64,000 nucleotides of DNA, taken from positions 78,114 to 142,113 of the forward strand of contig NZ_BOOW01000043.1 of NCBI RefSeq assembly GCF_016863435.1. Direction: 5' to 3'. This DNA is from Sinosporangium siamense (GTDB taxonomy: Bacteria > Actinomycetota > Actinomycetes > Streptosporangiales > Streptosporangiaceae). A program made the translations under genes and the position numbers. Below the pieces are notes generated by a model, which saw only the letters and a list, made by a program, of their open reading frames with translations, was not told the DNA's origin and searched no databases. Every line of letters begins with the position of its first letter. The stretch's first letter is position 1. This document shows, piece after piece, positions 17,837 to 26,595 of the stretch.

Positions 17837-17986
17837 CCGCCTTTCGCCCTGGTCCGGCTGATGCGGACTGATCGCCCACCAGACACTGGTCGACACCACG
17901 TGCACGCGGTCTTAATAGCCTTCCCGCCGCCTACCGTGTACGGCTCGTCGGTGCATGCTGATGGAGACCACTGCATCGATGGTTTT

Positions 17987-18241
17987 GTTCGCCAGTTCCG
18001 ACCGCAGTTGTTCGTGAGCGGCGACCGCACCCCCGCCCCGGCGGGGTTGATGTTCGCCAGTTCTGACCGCACCCACCCACCACGCAGGCAGACGCCGCTG
18101 ACCTCGGCCAACGACCTGCCTCTCGTCGATGCCAACGCCCTTGAGCCATGGCTGCGGTCAGTTCTCGCGAACACCGGCATACTCCCCGTCCACCTTGGTG
18201 CGGGCGAAAGCAGTGAACATTCGCGGTCACTTCTCACGAAC
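17987..18241. repeat. Five 20-bp iteron-like repeats
   Basis: Copies lie at 17987-18006 (+), 18010-18029 (+), 18052-18071 (+), 18153-18172 (-) and 18222-18241 (-). Read in one orientation each fits GTTCGySAGnnnyGACCGCr: a constant 5' half GTTCG.(C/G)AG and 3' half GACCGC around a 3-4-base variable core. They fill an otherwise empty 660-bp interval (17837-18495) between the CoiA-like gene and the kinase gene's 3' end. They could be operators, a replication or transfer origin, or a stability locus. Confidence 0.7.
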
Positions 18242-18495
18242 GAAATTACATCGACGTGGTCGGTGTCTACTGTCCCGAGCGGGGACGTTGACCACATGGC
18301 CGATCGAGGACTATTCCGCACCGTTCGGCGCCTGACGGCGCGACCCATGGGAGCTCCGCACCGTGTTCGCTCAGGAGCTGCGATGCAAAGGATGCCGGAC
18401 CGACGATGCCGGACCGCCTTCAAGAGTGATGAGGCGAGTGCACGGTTCCCGACTCCCAAGCGAGCGACACGTGATCGCTTGGCCCTTCAAGAGCA

Positions 18496-20121
18496 TCACT
18501 CGAGGAAGAGCTGTCCTCCTTGGACAGATCTCAGTCGCTCAATCTGTTTGTCGAGATTCCGTATCTGGGTCGAGCTCGCGCCGTACGCCTCCACCAGAAG
18601 TGGGCGGACGGATTCGAACTCCACCAGCGCCTCGTCTGGATACCCGGACGCTGCAAGCATCTGCGCGATGACGAAGCGTGTTTCTCGGATCCGCTCTGCG
18701 GTGTCGTCGTCGCTCACAGAGGCGGCACTGCCAGCGTTGCCGACGTAGAAGCGCAGGTGCGGGAGAGCCTTGTCCGGCTTGCCTACCTCGGCATAGGCGT
18801 GACCCGCGTGATAGGAGCAGTCGAGGACGTAGAAGTCGTTCTGGGAAAGCCGTTTGCGGTAGTCGCGTCCTACGACGTCGAACAGCGACGCTGCCCGGGT
18901 GTACTCCCCAGCATAGAAATGAGCGGCGGCTAGGAAGTGCCGCAGCCGCAATTCCAGGAACGAGTTCTCGGCGCGGGCAACGCCGTCTTCCAGGAGACGG
19001 ATTGCCTCGGACGGATGGTCGTTCTCCAAGAGGACCTGGACGTTGGCTCGCAACTTCTCGAATTCGTCTTCGGTGAGCTTGTCCCGCGCAGCGCCCTGCT
19101 CCTGGCGCTTGACGGGGGCCAGGAGTGGCCGCCGGAATGGGCGGGTCGGGTCGCGGTTCTCATCAAGGTTGCCTGCTCTATCGGTCGATCCACCCGGATC
19201 TGTGGCGAACGGGAGGAGTTCCTCGTACACCGCCTCCGCTGTGGGCCGAGCCGCTGGCTGCTTCGCCATCATCGACGACAGCAGAGCATCAAGCTCCGCT
19301 GGGACGTCCGGGCGGCGCGCCCGCACCGACGGTGCCGACGTCCGAAGGTGGTGGAAGCGCATGGGCCTATCAGTGGTCCCGTGGAACGGCACATCACCGG
19401 TGAACAACTCGAACAGCAGGCAGCCGAGCGAGTAGACGTCGGAAGCGGAGGCGACCGCCTGGCCGATGCACTGCTCTGGCGACATGTACGGCGGGGTGCC
19501 GACGGTCCGGTCGACCTGGGTGAGCCTCGGCAGCGCCCCCGCCCCGCGCAGGATCGCGATGCCGAAGTCCAGTACCTTCACCAGGCCGCCGTCTACCAGC
19601 ATCACGTTGGCGGGCTTAATGTCCCGGTGGACGATGTCGACCCGGTGCACGTCTACCAGGACCGCCGCGATCTGCGCTGCGATCGACGCCGCCCAAGACA
19701 CGCTCGGTGGCGCATTGACGTAGTCCGCTCTGTCCAGCAGCGACTCCAGAGTCGAACCACGCAGCAGCTGCATGACAAGCCATAGCTGAGTGCTGCCGGC
19801 AGGGCTCGTCCCGACGCCCGTGTCGTAGACCGCCGGAATACCGGGGTGCTCCAGCTGGGCAGTGGTGCGGATCTCCCGTAAGAACCTCCTACGGTCTCGA
19901 TCCAAGGCGTCGAGAATCTCCGCCGCCTCAGGACTGTCTGGCCCAGCTGGGTTTTCTCCCAACGACGAGGTCCGGAGCATCTTGATCGCGACCCGCCGGT
20001 CCAGCCGCTCGTCGTAGCCGTGGAAGACCTCGCTCATGCCGCCTTTGCCGAGCGACCCGTCTACGCGGTAGCGACCCGCCAGCAGCCGTCTCTCGACCGG
20101 TTGTCCGGCCCCGTCCTCCAC
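18496..20121 (-). CDS. Soluble Ser/Thr protein kinase with C-terminal helical-repeat domain, last gene of R-M operon
   Basis: The kinase domain (about 15-300) is complete: Gly loop GKGGMS, Lys47 in VAIK, HRDIKPAN (HRD 165-167), DFG 185-187 and the activation/APE region TPPYMSPEQ. Residues about 345-541 form a tetratricopeptide-like helical array (EAIRLLEDGVARAENSFLELR, YAGEYTRAASLFDVVGRDYRKR, AEVGKPDKALPHLRFYVG). There is no transmembrane helix or PASTA domain, unlike the usual actinobacterial PknB. The GTG start is 32 bp after the hsdR stop on the same strand, so it looks like the fifth gene of the restriction operon. Inferred role: a switch that phosphorylates restriction or methylation subunits, in analogy to the PglW kinase of Pgl/BREX-2, but a different architecture. 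Confidence 0.85.
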   Translation of the reverse strand: MEDGAGQPVERRLLAGRYRVDGSLGKGGMSEVFHGYDERLDRRVAIKMLRTSSLGENPAGPDSPEAAEILDALDRDRRRFLREIRTTAQLEHPGIPAVYDTGVGTSPAGSTQLWLVMQLLRGSTLESLLDRADYVNAPPSVSWAASIAAQIAAVLVDVHRVDIVHRDIKPANVMLVDGGLVKVLDFGIAILRGAGALPRLTQVDRTVGTPPYMSPEQCIGQAVASASDVYSLGCLLFELFTGDVPFHGTTDRPMRFHHLRTSAPSVRARRPDVPAELDALLSSMMAKQPAARPTAEAVYEELLPFATDPGGSTDRAGNLDENRDPTRPFRRPLLAPVKRQEQGAARDKLTEDEFEKLRANVQVLLENDHPSEAIRLLEDGVARAENSFLELRLRHFLAAAHFYAGEYTRAASLFDVVGRDYRKRLSQNDFYVLDCSYHAGHAYAEVGKPDKALPHLRFYVGNAGSAASVSDDDTAERIRETRFVIAQMLAASGYPDEALVEFESVRPLLVEAYGASSTQIRNLDKQIERLRSVQGGQLFLE

Positions 20122-20153
20122 GTCCCATCACCCCTATCTCGAGATCTGAACTC

Positions 20154-23100
20154 CTACCCGGCCAGGCCGCCAGTTTCCCGTTGCATTTCTGCGCGGAGCT
20201 TGGCCAGCGCCTCATCCCGTGCGGGTTCGGTAATGATCCGGTAAGCGCGCTTGCGGGCTGCCTCTTTTATCGCCTTCTGGAACTCGTTGTTATCGAAATA
20301 CAGCTTCATGAAGGCGGTGTTACGTTCGGCGTTCTCCGCGACGATGTCGTCAAGCCGGTCATCGGCAACCTGTCCAAACCGGGCTTCGTCGTTCATCAGC
20401 GCGATCTGCTGCATCCCGGTGTCCTCGACCAGTCCGACGACCTGCTGGTAGATCAGGACCTGGTCGGCGGTGCCCAGGCCAAGGCCGAACCGGTCGTTCA
20501 GCTCCTCGATCACCTCCGACAGCGGCTTGACTTCCGGCTCTCGGTAGCCGCCGCCGTCAGCGGCGTGGCCACGAACGGCCCGGTCTCCGACCGCTGAAAG
20601 CGACACGTTGTGCCGCCCGGTGTGCTCCAGCCGGAAATGACTCAGGTCCGCATCCCCGATGTCGATGGAGGTCGAGGGCCGTCCGGGCAGCCGGATCAGC
20701 AGGATCCGGCCGTACTGGTAGAGGCGTTCGAGGTCCCGGTCGCCCCAGTCGACGATCTGCGCGATGAGGCTGTAGGCGCGCACGTAGTCCTGCAGCGCGA
20801 CCCGGAAACCTTCCCGCTCGTCGTCGGTGTCCAGCGCGACGAAGCGATCCAATGCGGGCTTGAGGTATTCGTGCAGCTCGGCGTGAAGCTTCCGCTCGGC
20901 CGCCTCGGGCAACCGGCCCGGTCCGGCCGCCGCTAGGACTCGGATGAACGCCTCCATTTCCGAGGCGACCAGCAGTTCGTACTCCATCACCTCGCGCTGC
21001 TTGGTATAGAGCAGGTTCGGATCGCTGGGCTCGGTGATCGTCGTCTCGAACCAGTCCCAGAACGCTGCCTGGATGTCGGCGGCCTGGTTGACGAAGTCCA
21101 GGATGTGCACGTCGTCCTGCGACTTCAGCGGGTGGATCCGGTTCAGCCGGGAGAGCGTCTGCACCGCGGTGACCCCGGTCAGCGGCTTGTCGACATACAT
21201 CCCGCACAGCAGCGGCTGATCGAACCCGGTCTGGTACTTGTCCGCGACGACCAGAAGGCGGTATTCATCCTGGTTACGCGCGGCGGCCTGCGGATCATCG
21301 GCCTTGGTGTAGGCGAACCGGTCCGGCAGCTGCCCCTCGGGGAATCCGTTGAGCTGTGACTCGGTGAATTCCAGGCCGGCGTCGTCTTTCAGCTGTCCGG
21401 AGAACGCGACAAGGGTGCCGCAGTCGGTGTATCCGCGCAGGGAGACGTAGTTACGGATCGCCTGGTACAGATCGAGCGCGTGCTGCCGCCCGCTGGTGAC
21501 CACCATGGCCCTGGCTCGCCCGCCGAGGCGCCCGGCGAGGTTTTCTCGGAAGTCGTCGACGATCAGCCGGGCCTTCTGCTCCAGCGACTTGGGGTGCAGT
21601 TCCGCGAGACGGACCAGCTGCGCCTTCGCCTTGCCGGCGTCGACCTCCGGGTTGGCGATCTGGGACTCGTTTTGGTCGACGGCCGCGTTCCGCAGTCGCC
21701 ACTTCGTGTCGTAGGTGATGTAGTTGGCTAGCACATCCAGGATGTACCCCTCGTCGATGGCCTGCCGCATCGAGTAGATGTGGAAGGGGACGTACATCCC
21801 GACTTCGCCGGTGCGAGGGTTCGCCCGCTCGGGGTCGAAGGTTCCGAACAGCTTTAGCGTCGGCGACTTCGGCGTGGCAGTGAACGCGAAGTACGACAAA
21901 TTCGGCTGCCTGCCGCGCACCCGCGTCATGTACGTCGCGTCGTCCTCGTCCTCCTCCCGCGGCGTCGCGTTCACCCCGAGCGCCTGCTTGAGCTGGATCG
22001 CTGACTCCCCACCCTGCGAGGAGTGCGCCTCGTCGATGATGACGGCGTACCGCTTGCCCGCCAGCCCCATATCGACGATCTTCTTCAGCAGGAAGGGATA
22101 CATCTGCAGGGTACTGATGACGATCTTGGAGGTGGCGTCGCCGAGAGCGGTCGCGAGCTGCGTCGAGTCCACGTCGATCTTCTTGACGACGCCGGGCGTG
22201 TGGTCGAACTGGAAGATGGTCTTCTGCAACTGGCGGTCGAGCACGACCCGGTCGGTGATCACAATGATCTTGTCGAATACGAGCTGGTTGCTCGCGTCGA
22301 AGAGATTCGAGAGCCGGTGTGACAGCCAAGCGATCGTGTTCGACTTCCCAGAGCCCGCCGAATGTTGGATCAGGTAATGATGCCCGGCCCCGTGCTCCCG
22401 CGCGTGGTCGACCATCTTCTGCACAGCGTGCCACTGGTGGTAGCGCGGGAACACCTTTGGCAAGGTGTGCGGGTTCTCCTTCACGCCCCTACGGTCGGGC
22501 ACCTGGATATGCACGAACCTGTGCAGGATCTCCAGCCAGTTGTCGCGCTGCCAGATCTCCCCCCACAGGTAGTCCACGCTGTATGACCCCGGCTTGGCCA
22601 CCGGGTTCCCCGCCCCGCCGGACACGCCGGGGCCGTTGGATCCGATGTTGAATGGCAGGAACTGCGTGTCGGCCCCGCGCAGCCGCGTGGTGATGAAGGC
22701 CCGATCTGGATCTACCGCAAAGTGGACTAGTGCCCGCTTGGAGAGGAACACGTCGTTCGGGTCCCGGTCCCGCCGGTACTGCGCGATGGCGTGGTCGGCG
22801 TTCTGCATTGTGTTCGGGTTCTTTAGCTCGACTGTTGCCGTCGGGAGCCCATTGACGAAAAGCGCCATATCAATCGAGCGCTTCGGGTGCCGCACGCTGT
22901 AATGCAGCTGCCTGGCAACAGTCAGCACATTCGCGTCGTACTCCGCGAGGGCGTCGGCGGCAAGGGTGTGACCGGGCCGGAAGTACGCCAGGTCGATCTG
23001 CACTCCTCGGTCCCGCACCCCTTGCCGCAGCACGTCCAACACGCCGCGCGCGTCGACTTCTGCAGCCACCCGCTGCGCGAACTGTCGCTGCGCCGCGGTC

Positions 23101-23294
23101 TGGTCACCCCCGTAGAACCCAACAAGGCGATCCCACTTCTTCGTCTGCGTCGCTCCGATGAAGCGGAACATCTCCCCGGTGTCGAGCCCCAAATCTACGT
23201 TGAACGTTCCCTGCGCCCGCGACCAGCCACGGTCGAGCAGTTCCTGCTCGACCCGATCCTCAAACATCCGCTCGCCATACGCTCCAGCCATCAT
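20154..23294 (-). CDS. hsdR: Type I restriction endonuclease, R subunit
   Basis: The 1046-aa protein has an N-terminal nuclease core (DMALFVNGLPTATVELKN, with the E-x-K pair), a DEAD-like translocase with Walker A HSAGSGKSN and Walker B IIDEAHSS, motif III FTATP and helicase lobe 2 (YQTGFDQPLLCGMYVDKPL). A helical C-terminus follows that docks to the methylase. It cuts DNA after ATP-driven translocation when the HsdS-recognised site is unmethylated. It begins at an ATGA overlap with hsdS. Length and motifs are complete, so it should be active. Confidence 0.95.
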   Translation of the reverse strand: MMAGAYGERMFEDRVEQELLDRGWSRAQGTFNVDLGLDTGEMFRFIGATQTKKWDRLVGFYGGDQTAAQRQFAQRVAAEVDARGVLDVLRQGVRDRGVQIDLAYFRPGHTLAADALAEYDANVLTVARQLHYSVRHPKRSIDMALFVNGLPTATVELKNPNTMQNADHAIAQYRRDRDPNDVFLSKRALVHFAVDPDRAFITTRLRGADTQFLPFNIGSNGPGVSGGAGNPVAKPGSYSVDYLWGEIWQRDNWLEILHRFVHIQVPDRRGVKENPHTLPKVFPRYHQWHAVQKMVDHAREHGAGHHYLIQHSAGSGKSNTIAWLSHRLSNLFDASNQLVFDKIIVITDRVVLDRQLQKTIFQFDHTPGVVKKIDVDSTQLATALGDATSKIVISTLQMYPFLLKKIVDMGLAGKRYAVIIDEAHSSQGGESAIQLKQALGVNATPREEDEDDATYMTRVRGRQPNLSYFAFTATPKSPTLKLFGTFDPERANPRTGEVGMYVPFHIYSMRQAIDEGYILDVLANYITYDTKWRLRNAAVDQNESQIANPEVDAGKAKAQLVRLAELHPKSLEQKARLIVDDFRENLAGRLGGRARAMVVTSGRQHALDLYQAIRNYVSLRGYTDCGTLVAFSGQLKDDAGLEFTESQLNGFPEGQLPDRFAYTKADDPQAAARNQDEYRLLVVADKYQTGFDQPLLCGMYVDKPLTGVTAVQTLSRLNRIHPLKSQDDVHILDFVNQAADIQAAFWDWFETTITEPSDPNLLYTKQREVMEYELLVASEMEAFIRVLAAAGPGRLPEAAERKLHAELHEYLKPALDRFVALDTDDEREGFRVALQDYVRAYSLIAQIVDWGDRDLERLYQYGRILLIRLPGRPSTSIDIGDADLSHFRLEHTGRHNVSLSAVGDRAVRGHAADGGGYREPEVKPLSEVIEELNDRFGLGLGTADQVLIYQQVVGLVEDTGMQQIALMNDEARFGQVADDRLDDIVAENAERNTAFMKLYFDNNEFQKAIKEAARKRAYRIITEPARDEALAKLRAEMQRETGGLAG

Positions 23295-24625
23295 GCCGAG
23301 ACAATCGGGGAGAGACCGGATGTGTCGACTCCGCGCACGGTCGTGACATCAATCTGTCCGGTGACGGCAGCGGTGATGAAGGCCTCACGGCGCTCGGAGA
23401 GGAGGGCGAGCTGCCGGGCAAGTGCATCGGAGGCGCCACTCGTGGAGCGCCGCGCTTGCTGACAACGCCTTACAGCTGAGTGCTGCTCCTCAAGCGACAT
23501 TATCGGAACGGGAAAATCCAGCACTTTGGAACTACTGGTCGTAGCGATGCCGACCTGCGTCGAGGTGAGCCGGAAATATCCCCGACCGTGGGCTGATGCC
23601 AGTAGCGCCGATATGTACTCGGGAACAACTTTATTCCTATCTGCCCGAATGGCGAATATATGGTTCTGGTGTACCATTTCTGGGATCTCACCACTCCATA
23701 CGGCTCCGCGTCCCAGATTGTCTGGGTTTCCGTTCGCCTCGGTCATGACTACGTCGCCGGGACGGAGCATCGACTTCAGGGCCATGGAAGCAGGAATTGT
23801 TATTTTCTTGACCTCTGACAGATCAACCCTTTCCCCTTGAACGTTCGCTACGCGAAGGTAAGGATACTCCGCGTCTTCCGAAGTCCTCTCTCTTGCGCTA
23901 TGCACGGTTACGCCTGACCGAACTCGGGCTATATAGCCAAGCCTGACCGTGCGAATCGATATGGGCAGCCACGGCCACAAAGGATTCGGATTATTGGAAG
24001 CCCCTCCAGGGACGAGAATTTCCGAGATGGCTGCGGCGTACTTCTCTTCAAGAAGGAGCAGTTGTTGGTGACGCTGCCGCATCAGCTGATCGATTCGGGC
24101 TGTCTCGGCGTCGAGGAGGTTGGCAATACGCCTCTGCTCATCGAAGGGAGGAACCAGAATCGGCATCGCATGGAAGTCAATCTTCGAAACGCGTCGATCG
24201 AAAGTTGTGTCTGCTCGCGTGTAGAGCTTGTATTGGTCTCGATAAGGCTGACTCCGCAGCAGGTGATGAATATATCTGGGATAGAGATCCGGCCCAAGAG
24301 AATAGACCCGATAGTCAGGACTTACTGCGCCTGCCGTCTCCGAGACCCCGATTCCACCGCCTACGAGCCACATAGGATTAACGACCAGGTCGCCCGGCTC
24401 GACCAACCAGTAGCGTTCGACTGTGTCATTAGATGGAGCCTGACGTCCAAGCCCGTCGAACTCTTCGCGCGGAGCAAGAACACCCTTCGATGACAGCGAA
24501 AGAAGGGTTGCATTTCCCCCTTTATTTGCCGAATCGACTAGTATGGCCAGACGCCTGAACGGCAGTGCCCCCCAGCTCGGGGGAGTCCGGTTAACAAGGG
24601 CCTCGATCGCGATATCGTCGCTCAT
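23291..24625 (-). CDS. hsdS: Type I restriction-modification specificity subunit
   Basis: The 444-aa protein has two target-recognition domains (about 15-165 and 220-385), each followed by a coiled conserved segment (FDEQRRIANLLDAETARIDQLM and LEEQHSAVRRCQQ...ALLSERREAFITAAVTGQ). The TRDs set a bipartite DNA target that cannot be read from sequence. The TRD coding regions are poorer in GC than the flanking genes, as expected for exchangeable specificity modules. It overlaps hsdM and hsdR by 4 bp each. Confidence 0.93.
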   Translation of the reverse strand: MSDDIAIEALVNRTPPSWGALPFRRLAILVDSANKGGNATLLSLSSKGVLAPREEFDGLGRQAPSNDTVERYWLVEPGDLVVNPMWLVGGGIGVSETAGAVSPDYRVYSLGPDLYPRYIHHLLRSQPYRDQYKLYTRADTTFDRRVSKIDFHAMPILVPPFDEQRRIANLLDAETARIDQLMRQRHQQLLLLEEKYAAAISEILVPGGASNNPNPLWPWLPISIRTVRLGYIARVRSGVTVHSARERTSEDAEYPYLRVANVQGERVDLSEVKKITIPASMALKSMLRPGDVVMTEANGNPDNLGRGAVWSGEIPEMVHQNHIFAIRADRNKVVPEYISALLASAHGRGYFRLTSTQVGIATTSSSKVLDFPVPIMSLEEQHSAVRRCQQARRSTSGASDALARQLALLSERREAFITAAVTGQIDVTTVRGVDTSGLSPIVSA

Positions 24626-26595
24626 CCCGTCACCTCCCCCAGCAGCTTCTGGATCTGCATCTCGAGTTCGCGCAGCTCAGCGTCGATCTCGTCCAGCGGC
24701 CGGGGCGGGATGTAGACGTAGAAGTGCCGGGTGAAGGGGATCTCGTAGCCGACCTTCGTCTTCTCATGGTCGATCCAGGCGTCGGGGACATGCGGAATGA
24801 CCTCGCGGGCGAAGTATTCCTCGATGTCTTCGTCGAGCGGGATGTTCTCGTAGTCGCGCAGGTCCGGGTCGGGCAGGACGGTGCCGTCCTTGTCCATCTG
24901 AACCTCGCCTTCGGGGTCGGAGACCGCGACGGCCCCCCAGACCGCCTTCAAAAGAGTGGTGGTGCTGGGCCACCGGGCTCCGAGGTCGACGGCGGCCTGG
25001 TGCAGGGCGTTCGTCGCTTCCTTCTTCGTCCACCAGATCGAGCCGATCACGCCGCGCAGTGCCTCGACCAGCGCGTCGCGCCCGTCCCACTTAGCCAGGG
25101 CTTTCGCGCTGCCGAGCGCGGTCAGGGTGTCCTCGGTGATCTCGAAGCGAAGTTTGAGTGGACGCTCCACGGTGATGCGGTGGTACCCGAAGTCACGGGT
25201 GCCGAAGACCTTCACCTTGGCGTGGCCCGGATGGCCGGCGTCCGCCGCGACCTTCACCGCATCAACGTACAGCTCGGTGATGTGTTTGATCTGCATATCG
25301 GTGATCTGCTTGCGCTTGTCCCCGAGGGACTTGCGCATCTTCTCCCACTGGTCGCGGGCGTCGAGCAGGATAACCTTGCCGCGCAGTTCGTCGGGCTTCC
25401 GGTTGGAAAGGATCCAGAAGTAGGTGGAAATGCCAGTGTTGTAGAAGAGCTGGTCCGGCAGGGCGACGATGCCCTCCAACCAGTCGTTCTCCAAGATCCA
25501 CTGACGAATCTTCGACTCGCCGGACTCGGCGGCACCGGTGAAGAGCGGGGAGCCATTGAAGACGATCGCCAGGCGCGAGCCCTTGCCTTCGACCGGGTCC
25601 ATCTTGTCGAGCATGTGCTGCAGGAAGAGGAACGAGCCGTCGTTGATGCGCGGCAGCCCGGCGCCGAAGCGGCCAGCGTGACCAAGCTCAGCCTCAGCCT
25701 CGACCGCAGCCTTGACCTTCTTCCATTCCACGCCGAAGGGCGGGTTGGCCAGCATGTAGTCGAACGCCCGGCCCCGGTGACCGTCGTCGCTGAAGGAGTT
25801 GCCGAAATGGATGGTGCCGCGTTGCTCGCGCATGAGCATGTCCGCCTGGCAGATCGCCCACGACTCCGCGTTGAGTTCCTGACCGAAGAGGTAGACCGTT
25901 GCGTTCGGATTGAGCGACTTGATGTGCTCCTCGGCAGCGGTCAGCATTCCGCCGGTGCCGCAGGCCGGGTCAAGGACGTTGATGACCTGGCCGTCCGCAG
26001 CGAGAGCGTCCTTGTCCGGGGCGATCAGCAAGTTGACCATCAACTTGATGACCTCGCGCGGAGTGAAGTGCTCACCGGCGGTTTCGTTGGAGTCTTCGGC
26101 GAACTTCCGGATCAGGTGCTCGAAGACGTAGCCCATGTCGTGGTTGCTGAGCCGGTCAAGGTCGCGCATTGTGGCGAACTCCCCGACTACCGCGTAGAGG
26201 ATCTTCGCGCCCGCCAGGCGGGTGATCTCGTTGTCCAGGTCGAACCGGCTCAGGATCGTCCGGACGTTCGGGGAGAATCCGTTGATGTAGTCTCGCAGGT
26301 TCTTCGCGACGTTCTGCGGGTCGCTCGCGATGGTCGAGAAGTCCTGTAGGGAGGTGTTGTAGAACGGCAGCTTCGCCGCAAGCTCCAGCACCTTCTGCTT
26401 GTTCTGAACGGTGAGCGCAGCGTCGCGGTCGCGTACGGCTTGCCGAGTCGGGGCCATCACCGCGTCGAGGCGGCGCAGCAGAGTGAACGGCAGAATTACC
26501 CCGCCGTACTCGTGGCGCTTGTAGTCGCCGCGCAGTAGATCGGCTACCGACCAGATGTCGGCCGCCATCTTGGTATGACTGGGTCCCGAGGTCAC
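24622..26595 (-). CDS. hsdM: Type I restriction-modification DNA methyltransferase, M subunit
   Basis: The 657-aa protein has an N-terminal helical HsdM domain and a catalytic domain with intact motif I (VLDPACGTGGML) and motif IV (ANPPFG), as needed for N6-adenine methylation. A long C-terminal extension (about 480-657, ending in a helix EIDAELRELEMQIQKLL) probably contacts HsdS. It overlaps both neighbours by 4 bp. Because this subunit is canonical, it should be the true methylase of the operon, in contrast to the degenerate one encoded before it. Confidence 0.95.
   Translation of the reverse strand: MTSGPSHTKMAADIWSVADLLRGDYKRHEYGGVILPFTLLRRLDAVMAPTRQAVRDRDAALTVQNKQKVLELAAKLPFYNTSLQDFSTIASDPQNVAKNLRDYINGFSPNVRTILSRFDLDNEITRLAGAKILYAVVGEFATMRDLDRLSNHDMGYVFEHLIRKFAEDSNETAGEHFTPREVIKLMVNLLIAPDKDALAADGQVINVLDPACGTGGMLTAAEEHIKSLNPNATVYLFGQELNAESWAICQADMLMREQRGTIHFGNSFSDDGHRGRAFDYMLANPPFGVEWKKVKAAVEAEAELGHAGRFGAGLPRINDGSFLFLQHMLDKMDPVEGKGSRLAIVFNGSPLFTGAAESGESKIRQWILENDWLEGIVALPDQLFYNTGISTYFWILSNRKPDELRGKVILLDARDQWEKMRKSLGDKRKQITDMQIKHITELYVDAVKVAADAGHPGHAKVKVFGTRDFGYHRITVERPLKLRFEITEDTLTALGSAKALAKWDGRDALVEALRGVIGSIWWTKKEATNALHQAAVDLGARWPSTTTLLKAVWGAVAVSDPEGEVQMDKDGTVLPDPDLRDYENIPLDEDIEEYFAREVIPHVPDAWIDHEKTKVGYEIPFTRHFYVYIPPRPLDEIDAELRELEMQIQKLLGEVTG

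Noticed and set aside
17861..18748. 295-codon plus-strand frame over the iteron region
   Set aside because: It overlaps the kinase 3' end, has no ribosome site and no family; the repeats explain the region better.
24724..26349. 541-codon plus-strand frame
   Set aside because: It is antisense to hsdM with no recognisable domains.
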